Assembly: GCF_000970205.1 (NCBI RefSeq)
Contig: NZ_CP009512.1
Coordinates: forward strand, 3,038,001-3,102,000
From: Methanosarcina mazei S-6
Lineage (GTDB): Archaea > Halobacteriota > Methanosarcinia > Methanosarcinales > Methanosarcinaceae
Reading direction: 5' to 3'
Length of the DNA stretch: 64,000 bases
The notes below the pieces were generated by a model. That model did no database searches. It was given only the letters and a program-made list of their open reading frames with translations, and had not been told where the DNA came from. The translations under genes and the position numbers were made by a program. Below, one piece after another: positions 35,286 to 45,506 of the stretch (position 1 is the first letter of the stretch; every line of letters begins with the position of its first letter).

Positions 35286-35915
35286 TTATTTTCCAGCAAT
35301 TTTTTTTGCTATCTGAGTTACATGCCTGCCCTGGTAACGTGCCATCTCAAGTTCATTCTCTGAAGGCTGGCGGCTCCCGTCCCCACCTGCAATCGTTGAA
35401 GCCCCATATGGGCTGCCGCCTGTAATTTCGTTCATTATTGTCTGCCGCTTTTCTGCATAGGGAAGACCGACAATAACCATTCCAAGGTGAAGCAGGGTAA
35501 CATGAAATGAGAGTATTGTAGATTCCTGTCCGCCATGCTGCGTTCCGCTGGAAGTAAATACGCTCCCCACCTTTCCTACAAAAGCGTCCTCACTCCACAG
35601 TTTTCCAAGCCCATCAAGGACCGCACGCATCTGGGCAGTCATCATCCCGTAACGTGTGGGAGTACCGAATATTAATGCATCGGCTCCAGCCAGGACCTCT
35701 TCATACATATCCCGCGTCACGACCGGAATGTGGGCAAAAAGTTTTTTGGTTTCTATTGCTCCCATTTTCTCAAGAACGTCCTCCGGCAGGGTTTCCGGGA
35801 CCTGATAAATCCCAACCTCTGCCCCCTCAACTTCCCTTGCGCCTGCAGCGACAGCTTCTGCCATCCTGTAAATGTGCGCGTGAACACTGTGAAATATTAT
35901 ATTTACCTTAACCAT
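35286..35915 (-). CDS. wrbA: WrbA-type NAD(P)H:quinone oxidoreductase
   Basis: A 209-aa flavodoxin-like FMN protein. VNIIFHSVHAHIYRMAEAV is the phosphate-binding first loop (family consensus is YS..GH), ALIFGTPTRYGMM is the second FMN loop, SSGTQHGGQESTI the third, and GGSPYGASTIAGGDGSR is the WrbA signature. It reduces quinones by two electrons and protects against redox stress. It converges on the small Zn-ribbon gene; T-rich DNA between them (35240-35280) may terminate both. Confidence 0.92.
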   Translation of the reverse strand: MVKVNIIFHSVHAHIYRMAEAVAAGAREVEGAEVGIYQVPETLPEDVLEKMGAIETKKLFAHIPVVTRDMYEEVLAGADALIFGTPTRYGMMTAQMRAVLDGLGKLWSEDAFVGKVGSVFTSSGTQHGGQESTILSFHVTLLHLGMVIVGLPYAEKRQTIMNEITGGSPYGASTIAGGDGSRQPSENELEMARYQGRHVTQIAKKIAGK

Positions 35916-36131
35916 CCAATCACCTTCAAAAAGCCGTTAAAATTATACTGAGATGTGATTGAGGTCCCAAAAATAAGATAGCCTGATTTAAGCTCCTGAA
36001 AACTCCAGAACCCCTCATTAAAGGTAGTTTTCTGATACTTTATATAGCTTGTTAGCAGAAGTCACGCCCTTTTCCCGGGCTTATTTTATACTGCTTATCT
36101 TTCTGAAGTATCAAAATAGTTATTAAGAAAT

Positions 36132-37277
36132 ATGATGTATAAGCTGGGCATGCCCTCTCTTTCTATCGTAATGCCTTCCATGAATGAGGAAGAAACTATT
36201 CGTATCTGTATAGAGAAAGCCCAGTATATATTCAAAAAATATGGTATAGAGGGGGAAATAATAGTTGCTGATAATTCTTCTGACAGAACTGCAGAGATTG
36301 CAGCATCAATGGGTGCAAAAGTCATAGGCCCAATAAAAGGTTACGGGAATGCTTACCTCAAAGGGCTCGCAGAGGCAAAAGGGGACTACATTGCTATCGC
36401 AGATGCAGACAACACCTATGACCTCCTTGAACTTGACAGGTTTCTGGATCCCCTTATGTCAGGAGAAGCAGATTTCATAATGGGCACGCGGCTTAAGGGA
36501 GAAATTAAAGCAGGAGCCATGCCCTGGCTGCACCAGTACATAGGCAATCCCATACTGACAGGAATGCTTAATTTCCTGTTCAAAACGAAAATCTCGGACG
36601 CACACTGCGGGATGAGGGCTTTTACTAAAGAAGCCCTTGAGAAAATGGATCTTAAAACTCACGGCATGGAACTCGCATCTGAGATGGTGATCGAAGCTGC
36701 AAGATGCGGGCTCCGAATTAAGGAAGTTCCCATAACATATTATTCACGCAAAGCTCCCTCCAAACTTCGCTCATTTCAGGACGGCTGGCGGCATGTAAGA
36801 TTTATGATGTTATACAGGCCTGTCCCTTTCCTCTATATCCCCGGAGCTTTCGTATTTCTCCTGGGTTTCCTTATAACCGCTTCCCTTCTTCTTACGAACA
36901 ACGCTGCATATAACCGTCTGCATTCCTTTATCTTGGGCAGCATGCTCTTAATTATTGGCGGGCAGATCCTTGCAACCGGAGGGTACATGAAAACATACGG
37001 AATTATCCACGGCATGTACCGCGATGACGAAAAAGGCAGAAAGCTTCTGAGCTACCATTCCCTTGAAAAAGAGCTTGTAGGAGGATCCCTTATCCTGGGC
37101 TCAGGATTTATTATCGGACTGAAAGTTGCCTATACCTGGGCCAGTACAGGCTATGGCACCCTTGAAGAGGTGGAGTCTGCGGTAATCTCAATGGTCCTTG
37201 CAGCAATCGGGCTTCAGCTGATTTTTGCTGCGATATTTGTAAGTGTAATGCTCCTTGAAGTTGACACCGACTGGTAA
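36132..37277 (+). CDS. Family 2 glycosyltransferase with C-terminal membrane domain
   Basis: A 381-aa DPM1/GT2-type enzyme: LSIVMPSMNEEETIRICIEKA, ADNSSDRTAEIA and IAIADADNTYD (DxD, about residues 95-105), TRLKGEIKAG, HCGMRAF and AFQDG-like motifs. Four hydrophobic helices follow after residue 230. Likely a polyprenyl-phosphate hexose synthase feeding N-glycosylation. Two ATGs are adjacent; neither has a clear Shine-Dalgarno. Nine bp before the next glycosyltransferase, so an operon. Confidence 0.87.
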   Translation: MMYKLGMPSLSIVMPSMNEEETIRICIEKAQYIFKKYGIEGEIIVADNSSDRTAEIAASMGAKVIGPIKGYGNAYLKGLAEAKGDYIAIADADNTYDLLELDRFLDPLMSGEADFIMGTRLKGEIKAGAMPWLHQYIGNPILTGMLNFLFKTKISDAHCGMRAFTKEALEKMDLKTHGMELASEMVIEAARCGLRIKEVPITYYSRKAPSKLRSFQDGWRHVRFMMLYRPVPFLYIPGAFVFLLGFLITASLLLTNNAAYNRLHSFILGSMLLIIGGQILATGGYMKTYGIIHGMYRDDEKGRKLLSYHSLEKELVGGSLILGSGFIIGLKVAYTWASTGYGTLEEVESAVISMVLAAIGLQLIFAAIFVSVMLLEVDTDW

Positions 37278-37286
37278 AGTGATCAG

Positions 37287-38459
37287 ATGAAAGTTGCCTT
37301 TGTATACGATGCTGTCTATCCCTGGGTCAAGGGCGGTGCTGAGGTGCGCATCCATGAGCTGGGGAGGAGGCTTTCCTTACAGGGACATGATGTGCACCTT
37401 TTCGGGATTAAATGGTGGGAGGGTGAAGATGTTTTACAGTATGAAGGCATGACCCTTCACGGAGTCTGTAAAGCCCGTGACCTGTATGTAAACGGTAAGC
37501 GTTCGATTTCCGAAGCACTCATTTTCTCTTTAAAGCTGTTTCCGGTTCTTGTAAGAGAAAAGTTCGACCTTATTGACGTGAGTGTATTTCCCTATTTTTC
37601 CTGTTTCACCGTAAAAGCTGTTTCAGTCCTGAAGAGCACCCCTGCAGTATTTACATGGCACGAGGTATGGGGGGACTACTGGTACGAATACCTTGGAAAA
37701 AGAAAAGGCTTTTTCGGGCTTGCGATAGAGGCTGCGGTTGCCAAGATTTCAAAGAATGATATTGCGGTCTCGGAGTGGACAAAGAACAGACTTGAGTCGG
37801 TTCTGGGAACGAAGAGAGAGATAGCAGTCCTGCCCAACGGGGTCGACCAGAAGCTGATCTCCGGGATCAAGCCTGCAGGGCAGGATTGTTCAGAAAAACA
37901 AAAGGGCAAAATTTATGACATTATCTTTGCAGGCAGGCTCATAAAAGAAAAAAATGTTGATGTTTTGATAAAAACTGTTTCCCTGTTAAAAAAAGATAAC
38001 CCTGAAGTTTGCTGCTGTATTGCCGGAGATGGGCCTGAAAGAAAAGCTCTTGAGAAATTTACTCTTGAGATTGGGATGCAGAAAAATGTAGAATTTGCAG
38101 GGTTTCAGGAGTACAGGGCATTAATAGGAAAAATCAAAGCCTCAAAGGTTCTTGTTCTTCCTTCAAGCAGGGAAGGCTTTGGAATGGTTGTAATCGAGGC
38201 TTTTGCCTGTGGTGTGCCCGTAGTAACAGTAAAAGAAAAGTATAACGCAGCACAGGGGCTTATTGCAGACGGGATTGATGGGTTCGTCGTGGGGCTTGAC
38301 GAGAGAGAAATTGCAAAGGCTATAGACAAAATAATAAAAGAGCATCAGGAAGGCATAAAGTATTCAGAAGCTATATTAAACAAAGCTAAAAAATATGATT
38401 GGGACGAAATCGTTAAGAATGTCCTTATCGCCTACAGAGGCTTTATAAAAAAGGATTAA
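37287..38459 (+). CDS. Family 4 glycosyltransferase
   Basis: A 390-aa GT-B enzyme: VKGGAEVRIHELGRRLSLQGH at the N-terminus binds the acceptor; AVLPNGVDQ, DIIFAGRLIKEKNVDVLI and LPSSREGFGMVVIEAFACG (the nucleotide-sugar EX7E region) are in the C-terminal domain. It follows the GT2 gene by nine bases and is probably co-translated. The sugar donor is unknown. Confidence 0.9.
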   Translation: MKVAFVYDAVYPWVKGGAEVRIHELGRRLSLQGHDVHLFGIKWWEGEDVLQYEGMTLHGVCKARDLYVNGKRSISEALIFSLKLFPVLVREKFDLIDVSVFPYFSCFTVKAVSVLKSTPAVFTWHEVWGDYWYEYLGKRKGFFGLAIEAAVAKISKNDIAVSEWTKNRLESVLGTKREIAVLPNGVDQKLISGIKPAGQDCSEKQKGKIYDIIFAGRLIKEKNVDVLIKTVSLLKKDNPEVCCCIAGDGPERKALEKFTLEIGMQKNVEFAGFQEYRALIGKIKASKVLVLPSSREGFGMVVIEAFACGVPVVTVKEKYNAAQGLIADGIDGFVVGLDEREIAKAIDKIIKEHQEGIKYSEAILNKAKKYDWDEIVKNVLIAYRGFIKKD

Positions 38460-38932
38460 AGTTAAGTATTCCTACCTGTATAAAAAATAAAACCTACCTG
38501 AAATCTCTTAATAAAAACAACCCGATTCAAAGAAAATATAATAAATAATTACCTTCTTTATAAAAAAAGTATAAAACCCCAGTTTTAATAAGGAATTAAA
38601 TCGTAGTTTTTATTAGAAAAGTAGTTAAATTCCTATATACATTATTTAGTGGGGGATAGGCGATGGGCAAACTGAGCTCATACCTGTGCAGTTTGGGTTT
38701 TAATAGTCCTGGTTGCCACATACAGCATCTGAATTACTACATAGCATTATTACCCAGGCTATTTGAGAACATCAAATTGAATATACTTTCAGATATAGCT
38801 TAAATATTTACATCTTATTTAAAAATTCAGTTGTATAGATCCAGTATATATTAGAATACACAATTTAAGGAATTAATAAACAGAAGCTCCAATTAATTCC
38901 CCCTAAGTGTATCCCATCTCAGAGGATTATAC
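38460..38932. other. Noncoding spacer
   Basis: 473 bp, AT-rich. TATA-like runs near 38850-38870 (atatattagaatacac) precede the next gene. No gene or repeat recognised. Confidence 0.4.
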
Positions 38933-39874
38933 ATGTCTAATAAAACCCAGTTATCAATTATAATCCCGGTACATAATGAAGAGGAAAATATCTTAGAGCT
39001 ATACAAAAGTTTATACAATATTCTTTCACTGGTTGGAAAAACATATGAAATAATCTATGTTGATGACGGATCTACGGATGATAGCTTTGAGAAAATAAAA
39101 AGCATTGAGGATGCAAGGGTTAAAGTTGTAAGGTTTCAGAGAAACTATGGAAAAGCTGCGGCTCTCTCCTGCGGATTTAAAAAATCAAAAGGGGATATTG
39201 TTATTACAATGGACGGGGATTTGCAGGACGACCCCAAAGAGATACCCAGATTTATAGAAGAACTTGATAAATATGACATGGTTTCAGGCTGGAAAAGTAA
39301 AAGATATGACCCAATTTCAAAAACCCTGCCTTCAAGATTCTTTAACTGGTTAACCCGATTCATAACCGGGGTTAAAATCAACGATTTCAACTGCGGGTAC
39401 AAAGCATATCACAACTATGTTGTAAAAAATATAAACTTATACGGTGAATTTCACCGCTACATCCCGGCTCTTGCTTACTGGAGAGGTTATTCAGTTGGAG
39501 AAATTGAAGTGGAACATCACCCGAGAATACACGGGGAATCTAAATACGGAGTCGAAAGGTTATTGAAAGGTTTCCTTGACCTTATAACAGTTACATTTCT
39601 CATGATGTACAAAAAGAGGCCTCTGCATATGTTTGGAGGCATAGGATTCCTTCTGAGTTTTTCAGGAGTATTCATATCAGTATATTTAATGTTTTTATGG
39701 ATAATAGGGGAAAGAATCGGAGACAGGCCTCTTCTTATGCTCGGGATACTGCTTACGGTAATAGGAGCCCAGTTTGTTTCTCTAGGTCTTATAGGAGAAC
39801 TGATTACAAACTCGAGAAACAATGATGATTATATTATAAAGTACGATAGCTATGAAATGGAAAACGGCAATTAA
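38933..39874 (+). CDS. Family 2 glycosyltransferase (dolichyl-phosphate sugar synthase-like)
   Basis: A 313-aa GT2 enzyme similar to ArnC/DPM1: LSIIIPVHNEEENILELY, IYVDDGSTDDSFEKI, VITMDGDLQDDPKEI (DxD), DFNCGYKAY and HGESKYGVERL. Two C-terminal transmembrane helices match polyprenyl-phosphate glycosyltransferases. It overlaps the next gene by 23 bp, suggesting that sugar-lipid synthesis and its translocation are coupled. Confidence 0.9.
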   Translation: MSNKTQLSIIIPVHNEEENILELYKSLYNILSLVGKTYEIIYVDDGSTDDSFEKIKSIEDARVKVVRFQRNYGKAAALSCGFKKSKGDIVITMDGDLQDDPKEIPRFIEELDKYDMVSGWKSKRYDPISKTLPSRFFNWLTRFITGVKINDFNCGYKAYHNYVVKNINLYGEFHRYIPALAYWRGYSVGEIEVEHHPRIHGESKYGVERLLKGFLDLITVTFLMMYKKRPLHMFGGIGFLLSFSGVFISVYLMFLWIIGERIGDRPLLMLGILLTVIGAQFVSLGLIGELITNSRNNDDYIIKYDSYEMENGN

Positions 39875-40745
39875 AGTTGCAGTTACCTCTGGATTAATGC
39901 TTTACCTGATAAGCAAACTCGATGTGAATGCAATCTATGAAGCCTTTATTCAAATGGACCTGGCATTACTTTCTCTTTCATTACCTTTCATTGCCCTGAT
40001 GTATTTAATAAAAGCAAGGAAGTGGCAGGCACTGCTTGATTGTATAAATGTCAGGATCCCGATCAGAAGATCACTGGAGATAATTCTGATAGGTACATTC
40101 TATGGAGCACTTACTCCGGGCAGGGCAGGAGAGGTTTCAAGAGCTTTTTATCTTGATGCTGAAAAATCCAGGAGCATTCCCACTGTAATAATGGACAGGG
40201 TTATAGATGTTATCTGTCTCCTGACATTGAGTGTCCTATCAACCGCCCTGTTCTTTAAAGACAGAAACCTGATTTATCTGATGGTTTTAGCTGTGCCGCT
40301 TTTCATTTCCGGGATAGTTATCACCATGAATGAGAGAATAGTAAGCTTTGCTTTCAAGAGCTTTTCTCAGGGAAAAGAATACACAGAAAATTACATGAAA
40401 ACAATAAGGGAGATAACAGGAAATAGAAAAGTTCTGCTTTTTACTTTTTCTTTAACTCTTGGCTATTATATCCTGAACCTCATTGTGTACTGGATAGTGA
40501 TAAAATCCCTGAGCCCGGCTTTAAATAATATCCTTACCTTCTCCCTGCCTATAATAGTAATCCTGGGAAATTTTCCCATATCCATATCAGGATTCGGAGT
40601 CAGAGAGTTTGCAAGTGTCACTATTTTCCAGATGCTGAACGAGAATTCAGCCTATGGGTTCACATGTCCAGTAGTCCTTTACCTTTTAACTTCCCTTTCT
40701 CCTGCATTACTTGGATTTTTATTTACTTTAAGAAAAAAAGTTTGA
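39852..40745 (+). CDS. Flippase-like lysylphosphatidylglycerol synthase-TM (UPF0104) protein
   Basis: A 297-aa polytopic protein with about eight helices. Family marks: ALTPGRAGEVSRAFYL, VIMDRVIDVICLLTL, GNFPISISGFGVREFASVTIF. Archaeal homologues act near polyprenyl-linked sugar assembly, probably moving glycolipids. It overlaps the upstream GT2 by 23 bp. Confidence 0.85.
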   Translation: MKWKTAIKVAVTSGLMLYLISKLDVNAIYEAFIQMDLALLSLSLPFIALMYLIKARKWQALLDCINVRIPIRRSLEIILIGTFYGALTPGRAGEVSRAFYLDAEKSRSIPTVIMDRVIDVICLLTLSVLSTALFFKDRNLIYLMVLAVPLFISGIVITMNERIVSFAFKSFSQGKEYTENYMKTIREITGNRKVLLFTFSLTLGYYILNLIVYWIVIKSLSPALNNILTFSLPIIVILGNFPISISGFGVREFASVTIFQMLNENSAYGFTCPVVLYLLTSLSPALLGFLFTLRKKV

Positions 40746-40756
40746 AAATTAAGCTA

Positions 40757-40868
40757 TAAAGCTCAAATAAAGGATGAATCGGGAAGAAATCAGGAAATAA
40801 ATAAAGGATAAATCAGGAATAAATCAAAGATAAATCAGGAAATAAATAAAGGATAAATCAGGAATAAC
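40757..40868. repeat. AT-rich tandem repeats (AAATAAAGGATAAATCAGGAAT)
   Basis: Four to five imperfect copies of a unit of about 22 bp (GATAAATCAGG core) fill most of the spacer between the flippase-like gene and the methyltransferase. Confidence 0.75.
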
Positions 40869-40935
40869 AAATATAGACAGATATATAGAATCAAAATCCA
40901 ATATCGGAATTTTAAAACGTTTTATGGGGATTAAA

Positions 40936-41523
40936 ATGAGCCAGAATTCAGAGAGTGGAAATTACAGGAAGTATACTTCCAGAAACCCGCTCATGGGGAT
41001 AGTTGTATCCGGGTTTATGAAAAATTTGAGCGAAACTATGGTTCCACTGGAAGAAGTGGAAAGTATTATCGATATAGGCTGCGGGGAAGGGTTCATCATC
41101 AACTGTCTTAACAGGAAAGATATTACAGGCGTGGATGTCTCAAAGAAAGCGTTAAATATCGCAAAACAAAAGAATCCGGGCTGTAATTTCTGCACGGGAA
41201 GCATATATGACCTGTCATTTAAAAAGAACAGTTTTGACCTCGTAATTGCAACAGAAGTGCTGGAACATCTTGAAAACCCGGAAAGAGCTCTCCGGGAAAT
41301 AAAGAGAATATCTAAAAAATACTGCATATTCAGTGTGCCCAATGAGCCATATTTTCGCACAATGAACTTCTTAAGAGGTAAGAACCTTACACGCTTAGGG
41401 AATGACATTGAACATTTACAGAACTGGAGCACAAAAGAGTTTGTAAAGTTAGTGGGAAGGCATTTTAATGTGGTAGAAGTAAAGAGACCTTTTCCGTGGA
41501 CAATGGTATTGTGCGAAAAATAA
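40936..41523 (+). CDS. Class I SAM-dependent methyltransferase
   Basis: A 195-aa methyltransferase: IIDIGCGEGFIINCL (motif I, about residues 38-52), ITGVDVSKKAL, FDLVIATEVLEHLENPERAL (motif IV) and ISKKYCIFSVPNEP. Probably acts on a lipid or sugar intermediate of the glycan pathway. ATG 40936 is preferred to ATG 40924 because GGGGA is well spaced from it. Confidence 0.8.
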   Translation: MSQNSESGNYRKYTSRNPLMGIVVSGFMKNLSETMVPLEEVESIIDIGCGEGFIINCLNRKDITGVDVSKKALNIAKQKNPGCNFCTGSIYDLSFKKNSFDLVIATEVLEHLENPERALREIKRISKKYCIFSVPNEPYFRTMNFLRGKNLTRLGNDIEHLQNWSTKEFVKLVGRHFNVVEVKRPFPWTMVLCEK

Positions 41524-42224
41524 GGATTAAAGGTACAGGAGCTTGGATAATTTTTTAGGAATAACTTTGTTCTCGTGGTCGTAACCAATCCCCGACAAAT
41601 CCAGTTCAAGGGATTTTTTAATGAAGTTATTTTTATATCAAATATATTTTTGAGGGAAGAAATCGTCTGCCCGGACCCAGTAATCCCTGTGCTAACAGCA
41701 GTCTGGAAATAGATGAGCCATGTATCCTACTTTCGGCAGGTAACTTGTTTTTTTCGAAATATTTTTCCCGATCGCGTTTTTGCTGGAAAACACATTCTCC
41801 CTTATACAAAACATTATTGCAAAAATGGTTCATTGTTTATATATGTCGTGGGATTTTGGTCATATGTTAACCCGGTTTAAACACAGTATATATTTGTGTA
41901 ATGTTTAAAAAACACCATCAGTAAAAATTTTCAAGATCTAATGTCGACCTGCCGAATATAGGATGTATACCCCCAGGTAGCAACGTATTGCGGAAGATCC
42001 TTGCAGGGTCGCTGTGAAGTTATAAGGGGGGGAAGTAGCTGAAGGGGTTAAAGGGTATTTGAAAATAAAAGCTATTTAAAGAAAAACAGCTCCATCATGT
42101 TTAAAAAATCTGAAAAATCAGAAGTGAAATATTTATTTACAAGCATTCTCTACGCATGTAAGGATGTGGAATAGACTCTGAAGAAAAAACAAATACTGGT
42201 TTTGTGTATAACAGGTAAGTACGT
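41524..42224. other. Spacer with a possible minus-strand gene relic
   Basis: No intact gene in about 700 bp. On the minus strand, 41527-41637 reads about 36 codons (including GIGYDHENKVIPKKLSKLL) ending in TAA and bounded upstream by TGA, like the C-terminal remnant of a lost protein. The rest is AT-rich with a poly-C/G patch (ccccc at about 41980, gggggg at about 42030). Confidence 0.35.
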
Positions 42225-43331
42225 ATGAAAATTCTGCACCTTACAAAGAAGTATCATCCCATGATAGGAGGAGATGCTTATGCCGTATACAATCTAAAAA
42301 AGTACCAGATGGAGACTGGCTGTGCAGTTTACGTTTTAACCTCTAATTGCGATGAAATAACTCAAAATGAAAAAGTCTTCAAGTATGGCTTAAAAGATAC
42401 CTCAGCAAATCTGGACAAAATTACCCCTCAAAGGCTAATATCTCTTTTTTTATTATTTTTTGAGAGCTTCAGGATGCTTGGAGAACTGAAACCCGACATT
42501 ATCCACTCTCACTCCGCAGACCTTGGATTTTTCATATCCTTTGCAGCAAAATTCTATAATATTCCTGTCGTCAATACCTGCCATGGAATCAGCTTTGATG
42601 ATAAACGATATTTCTTTTTGAAAAGACAGGCTGAAAAGTTTTTCATAAAACATTCAGGATTTAAAAAAGTTATAGCTGTGGACAAAAATGGGCTTGAAAT
42701 CCTGAAAAAAGCTGAAATAAAAAATGGGATCTATATTCCGAACGGTGTGGATATTCACCGATTTGAAAATATAACCAGAGAAAAAAACTGTGGAAAGATA
42801 AGATTCCTGTTTGTGGGAAGGTTGGAAAAACAAAAAGGGCTGGAGTACCTCTTAAAGGCGACAGAATACCTCCGCTCAAAAAACGATTTTGAGATTATTA
42901 TCGCCGGTAATGGTCGAGAGGCTAAGAAACTTAAAGAGAGTGCAAAAGAGTACGGAATACAAGATATAGTAAAATTTACCGGAAAGCTCAGCGAACAGGA
43001 ACTGTTTGAACATTACCTCAAATGTGACATATTCGTTTTGCCTTCATTATGGGAGGGTCTGCCTTTGACACTCCTTGAAGCCGCATCTGCAGAGTTGCCC
43101 ATAATAGCTACTAAAGTTGGGGGCATACCTTCTGTTTTTTCCCATGGAAAAAATGCAATTCTGGTAAAATCAGGGGAAAGCATGGAACTAGCAAGAGAAA
43201 TGCGCAGACTGATAGAAGATAAAAAACTTAGAGAAGTACTGGGTTCCAACGCCAGAAACCTTGTAGAAGAATATTCATGGGAAAATTCAGTAAAAAAACT
43301 GGATTCAGTTTATTCTCTGCGAGTAAGTTGA
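42225..43331 (+). CDS. Family 4 glycosyltransferase
   Basis: A 368-aa GT-B enzyme: HLTKKYHPMIGGDAYAVYNL, IIHSHSADLGF, VVNTCHGISFD, YIPNGVDIHRF, RFLFVGRLEKQKGLEYLLKA and VLPSLWEGLPLTLLEAASAELP (EX7E). The start ATG has AGGT upstream. It belongs to the glycan region, but its sugar is unknown. Confidence 0.9.
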   Translation: MKILHLTKKYHPMIGGDAYAVYNLKKYQMETGCAVYVLTSNCDEITQNEKVFKYGLKDTSANLDKITPQRLISLFLLFFESFRMLGELKPDIIHSHSADLGFFISFAAKFYNIPVVNTCHGISFDDKRYFFLKRQAEKFFIKHSGFKKVIAVDKNGLEILKKAEIKNGIYIPNGVDIHRFENITREKNCGKIRFLFVGRLEKQKGLEYLLKATEYLRSKNDFEIIIAGNGREAKKLKESAKEYGIQDIVKFTGKLSEQELFEHYLKCDIFVLPSLWEGLPLTLLEAASAELPIIATKVGGIPSVFSHGKNAILVKSGESMELAREMRRLIEDKKLREVLGSNARNLVEEYSWENSVKKLDSVYSLRVS

Positions 43332-43398
43332 GAGAAATTCAACTGAACAGTAGCTGAGTAACTAAACTTAAGCAGGGAAAAATCTTGCTGGGATCTGA

Positions 43399-44343
43399 TT
43401 AATAGTGCCCTGAGGCTGTGAATTTTCGTTTTAAAGCCTGGGGGAGGATATCAAAGTGCAGACCGAGCCAGAAAGCTGTGGCTTCCACGAAATGTCTTAC
43501 TACAGCTCTCGGAACCCATTTAATAATATTTATTGTCTCATAATTATTGAAGAACATAAACCTGATGTCCAGAAAAGTTGAAATCACAGAAAAAAAAGGT
43601 ATAAGAGGCAGATACACGTTGTTTCTATTTTTGAATATCTGAATATGCGCTGTACCTGCATCAAAGTATTTCTTGAATAAAATTTTCAGAGAATTATTAT
43701 GCGAATGCACAACAACTGAACCCGGATCGTACACTATTTTATAGCCGGCTTCGAGAACCCGTTTGGACCAGTCCTGATCTTCAGTCTGAACCAGTAACTC
43801 ATTAAAAGGAAACTTTTCCCATGTATCCTTTCTGATGCAGGAGCTGGTATTTGAGAAAAATACGAGTTTCTTATAGTTCCTGCAATTCTGCATACTTTTG
43901 ACTTCCCTATCAGACCCCCAGCCGCTTGAAATGTATCGTGCTTCAAAAGGATCACAATCTGATCTTGGAACATTCCGGCTATACACACCCGCAACTTCTT
44001 CATCAGAAAAATTTCGAATTAAGTTTTCAAGCCAGTGTTCATTGAAAGGCGATGCATCCTGAGTTAAATAAGCCAGATACTTCCCCTTAGACAACTTTGC
44101 GCCATAATTTCTGGTTTTTCCATGTCCAAAGTCTTTCACGTCTATACTGAAAAATCTAACAGGAAAGTTATTCACAATATCCGGGGTTCCATCAGTCGAA
44201 GCCGAATCAATAACTATAACTTCAAAATTTGTATAATTCTGAGCATATACCTTTTTCAGGCATTCCCCAATAGTTGCTTTTCCATTTCGGGTCAAAATAA
44301 TTATAGAGACTTCTGGACAGGGCATTAAAATGATATCATGCAT
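43399..44343 (-). CDS. Family 2 glycosyltransferase (rhamnosyltransferase-like)
   Basis: A 314-aa GT2: VSIIILTRNGKATIGECLKKV, VIVIDSASTDGTPDIV, GKTRNYGAKLSKGKYLAYLTQDASP (TQD in the DxD position) and TEDQDWSKRVLEAGYKIVYDP. The segment pattern fits rhamnosyl- or galactofuranosyl-like transferases. It is convergent with the GT4 gene. Confidence 0.88.
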   Translation of the reverse strand: MHDIILMPCPEVSIIILTRNGKATIGECLKKVYAQNYTNFEVIVIDSASTDGTPDIVNNFPVRFFSIDVKDFGHGKTRNYGAKLSKGKYLAYLTQDASPFNEHWLENLIRNFSDEEVAGVYSRNVPRSDCDPFEARYISSGWGSDREVKSMQNCRNYKKLVFFSNTSSCIRKDTWEKFPFNELLVQTEDQDWSKRVLEAGYKIVYDPGSVVVHSHNNSLKILFKKYFDAGTAHIQIFKNRNNVYLPLIPFFSVISTFLDIRFMFFNNYETINIIKWVPRAVVRHFVEATAFWLGLHFDILPQALKRKFTASGHY

Positions 44344-45506
44344 ACTTCATTATATAAATGTCGATGATATAGACGATTCAAGCCACGCTCCATATATAAA
44401 AATCCATAATTAACCCGAATCTATGGAATATAATAGAATAAAGCATTTTTAGTATAGAGCGAGCATATCAGAACTATATATAATACTTTATTTTTAGAAA
44501 AAAACAATCAAAAAACAAAAGCTTATTAATAAAAGACTCCTGCATCTATCTTCAAAATTTATCATATAGAAAAAGAAGTGAAAAGATAGAAATATTAAAG
44601 AGTTAAATTGAAAGTCTCAGTATCATGCAGATTTAAGAGCAGGCTGATGAGAATTTTACGCAGAGATTAGATTCAAAAATCTGAAGATAATCTGGTAAGA
44701 TATTGCCACTGCATATCAGGTTGTTATGAAGGTTAGAATTATTATAAAATCCAAACAGACAATTTTGCCTTTATGCATGGTTGATTAAAATCGCTCTTTA
44801 TGATTCAAGAGACGATTCTCCAACCTGCGGAAATATAATGGAACCGTTTATAGGAAAAAAGAACAAGTATCCATAAGCAGACCGCCTCATGTTCACAGTA
44901 GCTGCAAACAAAACTGAGACAGAAACAGCAAATATTATAAACGTCCTGTAAGGCAGTACAATTACTCCAAACTCGACCGTTCGGACTGCCGCCAGAAATG
45001 AACAGCTCGAGATATTCCGAAGTGGTCTATGTGAAGCCTTTCACACTGCCATGAAAATGGCCCGCCAGAAACCTAATATTAATTAAAAAAAAGTTTCAGA
45101 TCCATTATGCAATAAAGGAAAAAATGCCTGATCATTTTGATGGTTCCAGGCATGGGTATGAGGAATTTTGTTTAACAAATCCTATTAATTAATGTTTATG
45201 GAGAAGCCATATTTTTGGTAAATGACATCATCTAAAGCATAAGGTTAATATCACCCGTACATCCTGAAAATACACACCGGGAACATACCACACCATAAAT
45301 AAAGGATCATTTTCATGATATAAACCTGTAAGCTACTACTGAAACATAGTATTCCGTGCAATTATAAATTTCCAGGAACAGTAAAATGCCCTGGGGTTCT
45401 GAGTATTCTATCCTGACAAATGCAAAATTATCCCTCCAGACCATGAAAAGGAACCCATATTAAATATCCTGAACTGAGAAAAAGTATAAAAAAAGGAGTA
45501 ATATCT
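44344..45506. other. 1.16-kb spacer, possible decayed DNA
   Basis: No intact gene is seen. A stretch near 44820-45080 is richer in GC than its surroundings and reads for about 20-45 codons in several frames, on both strands, between stops, as a decayed gene might. I could not assign it. The DNA directly before 45507 has a GGAG ribosome-binding site. Confidence 0.4.

Noticed and set aside
44820-45080. GC-richer stretch with interrupted frames
   Set aside because: Could not be matched to a family in any frame; no start codon for the longer minus-strand frame. Left as possible decayed DNA.
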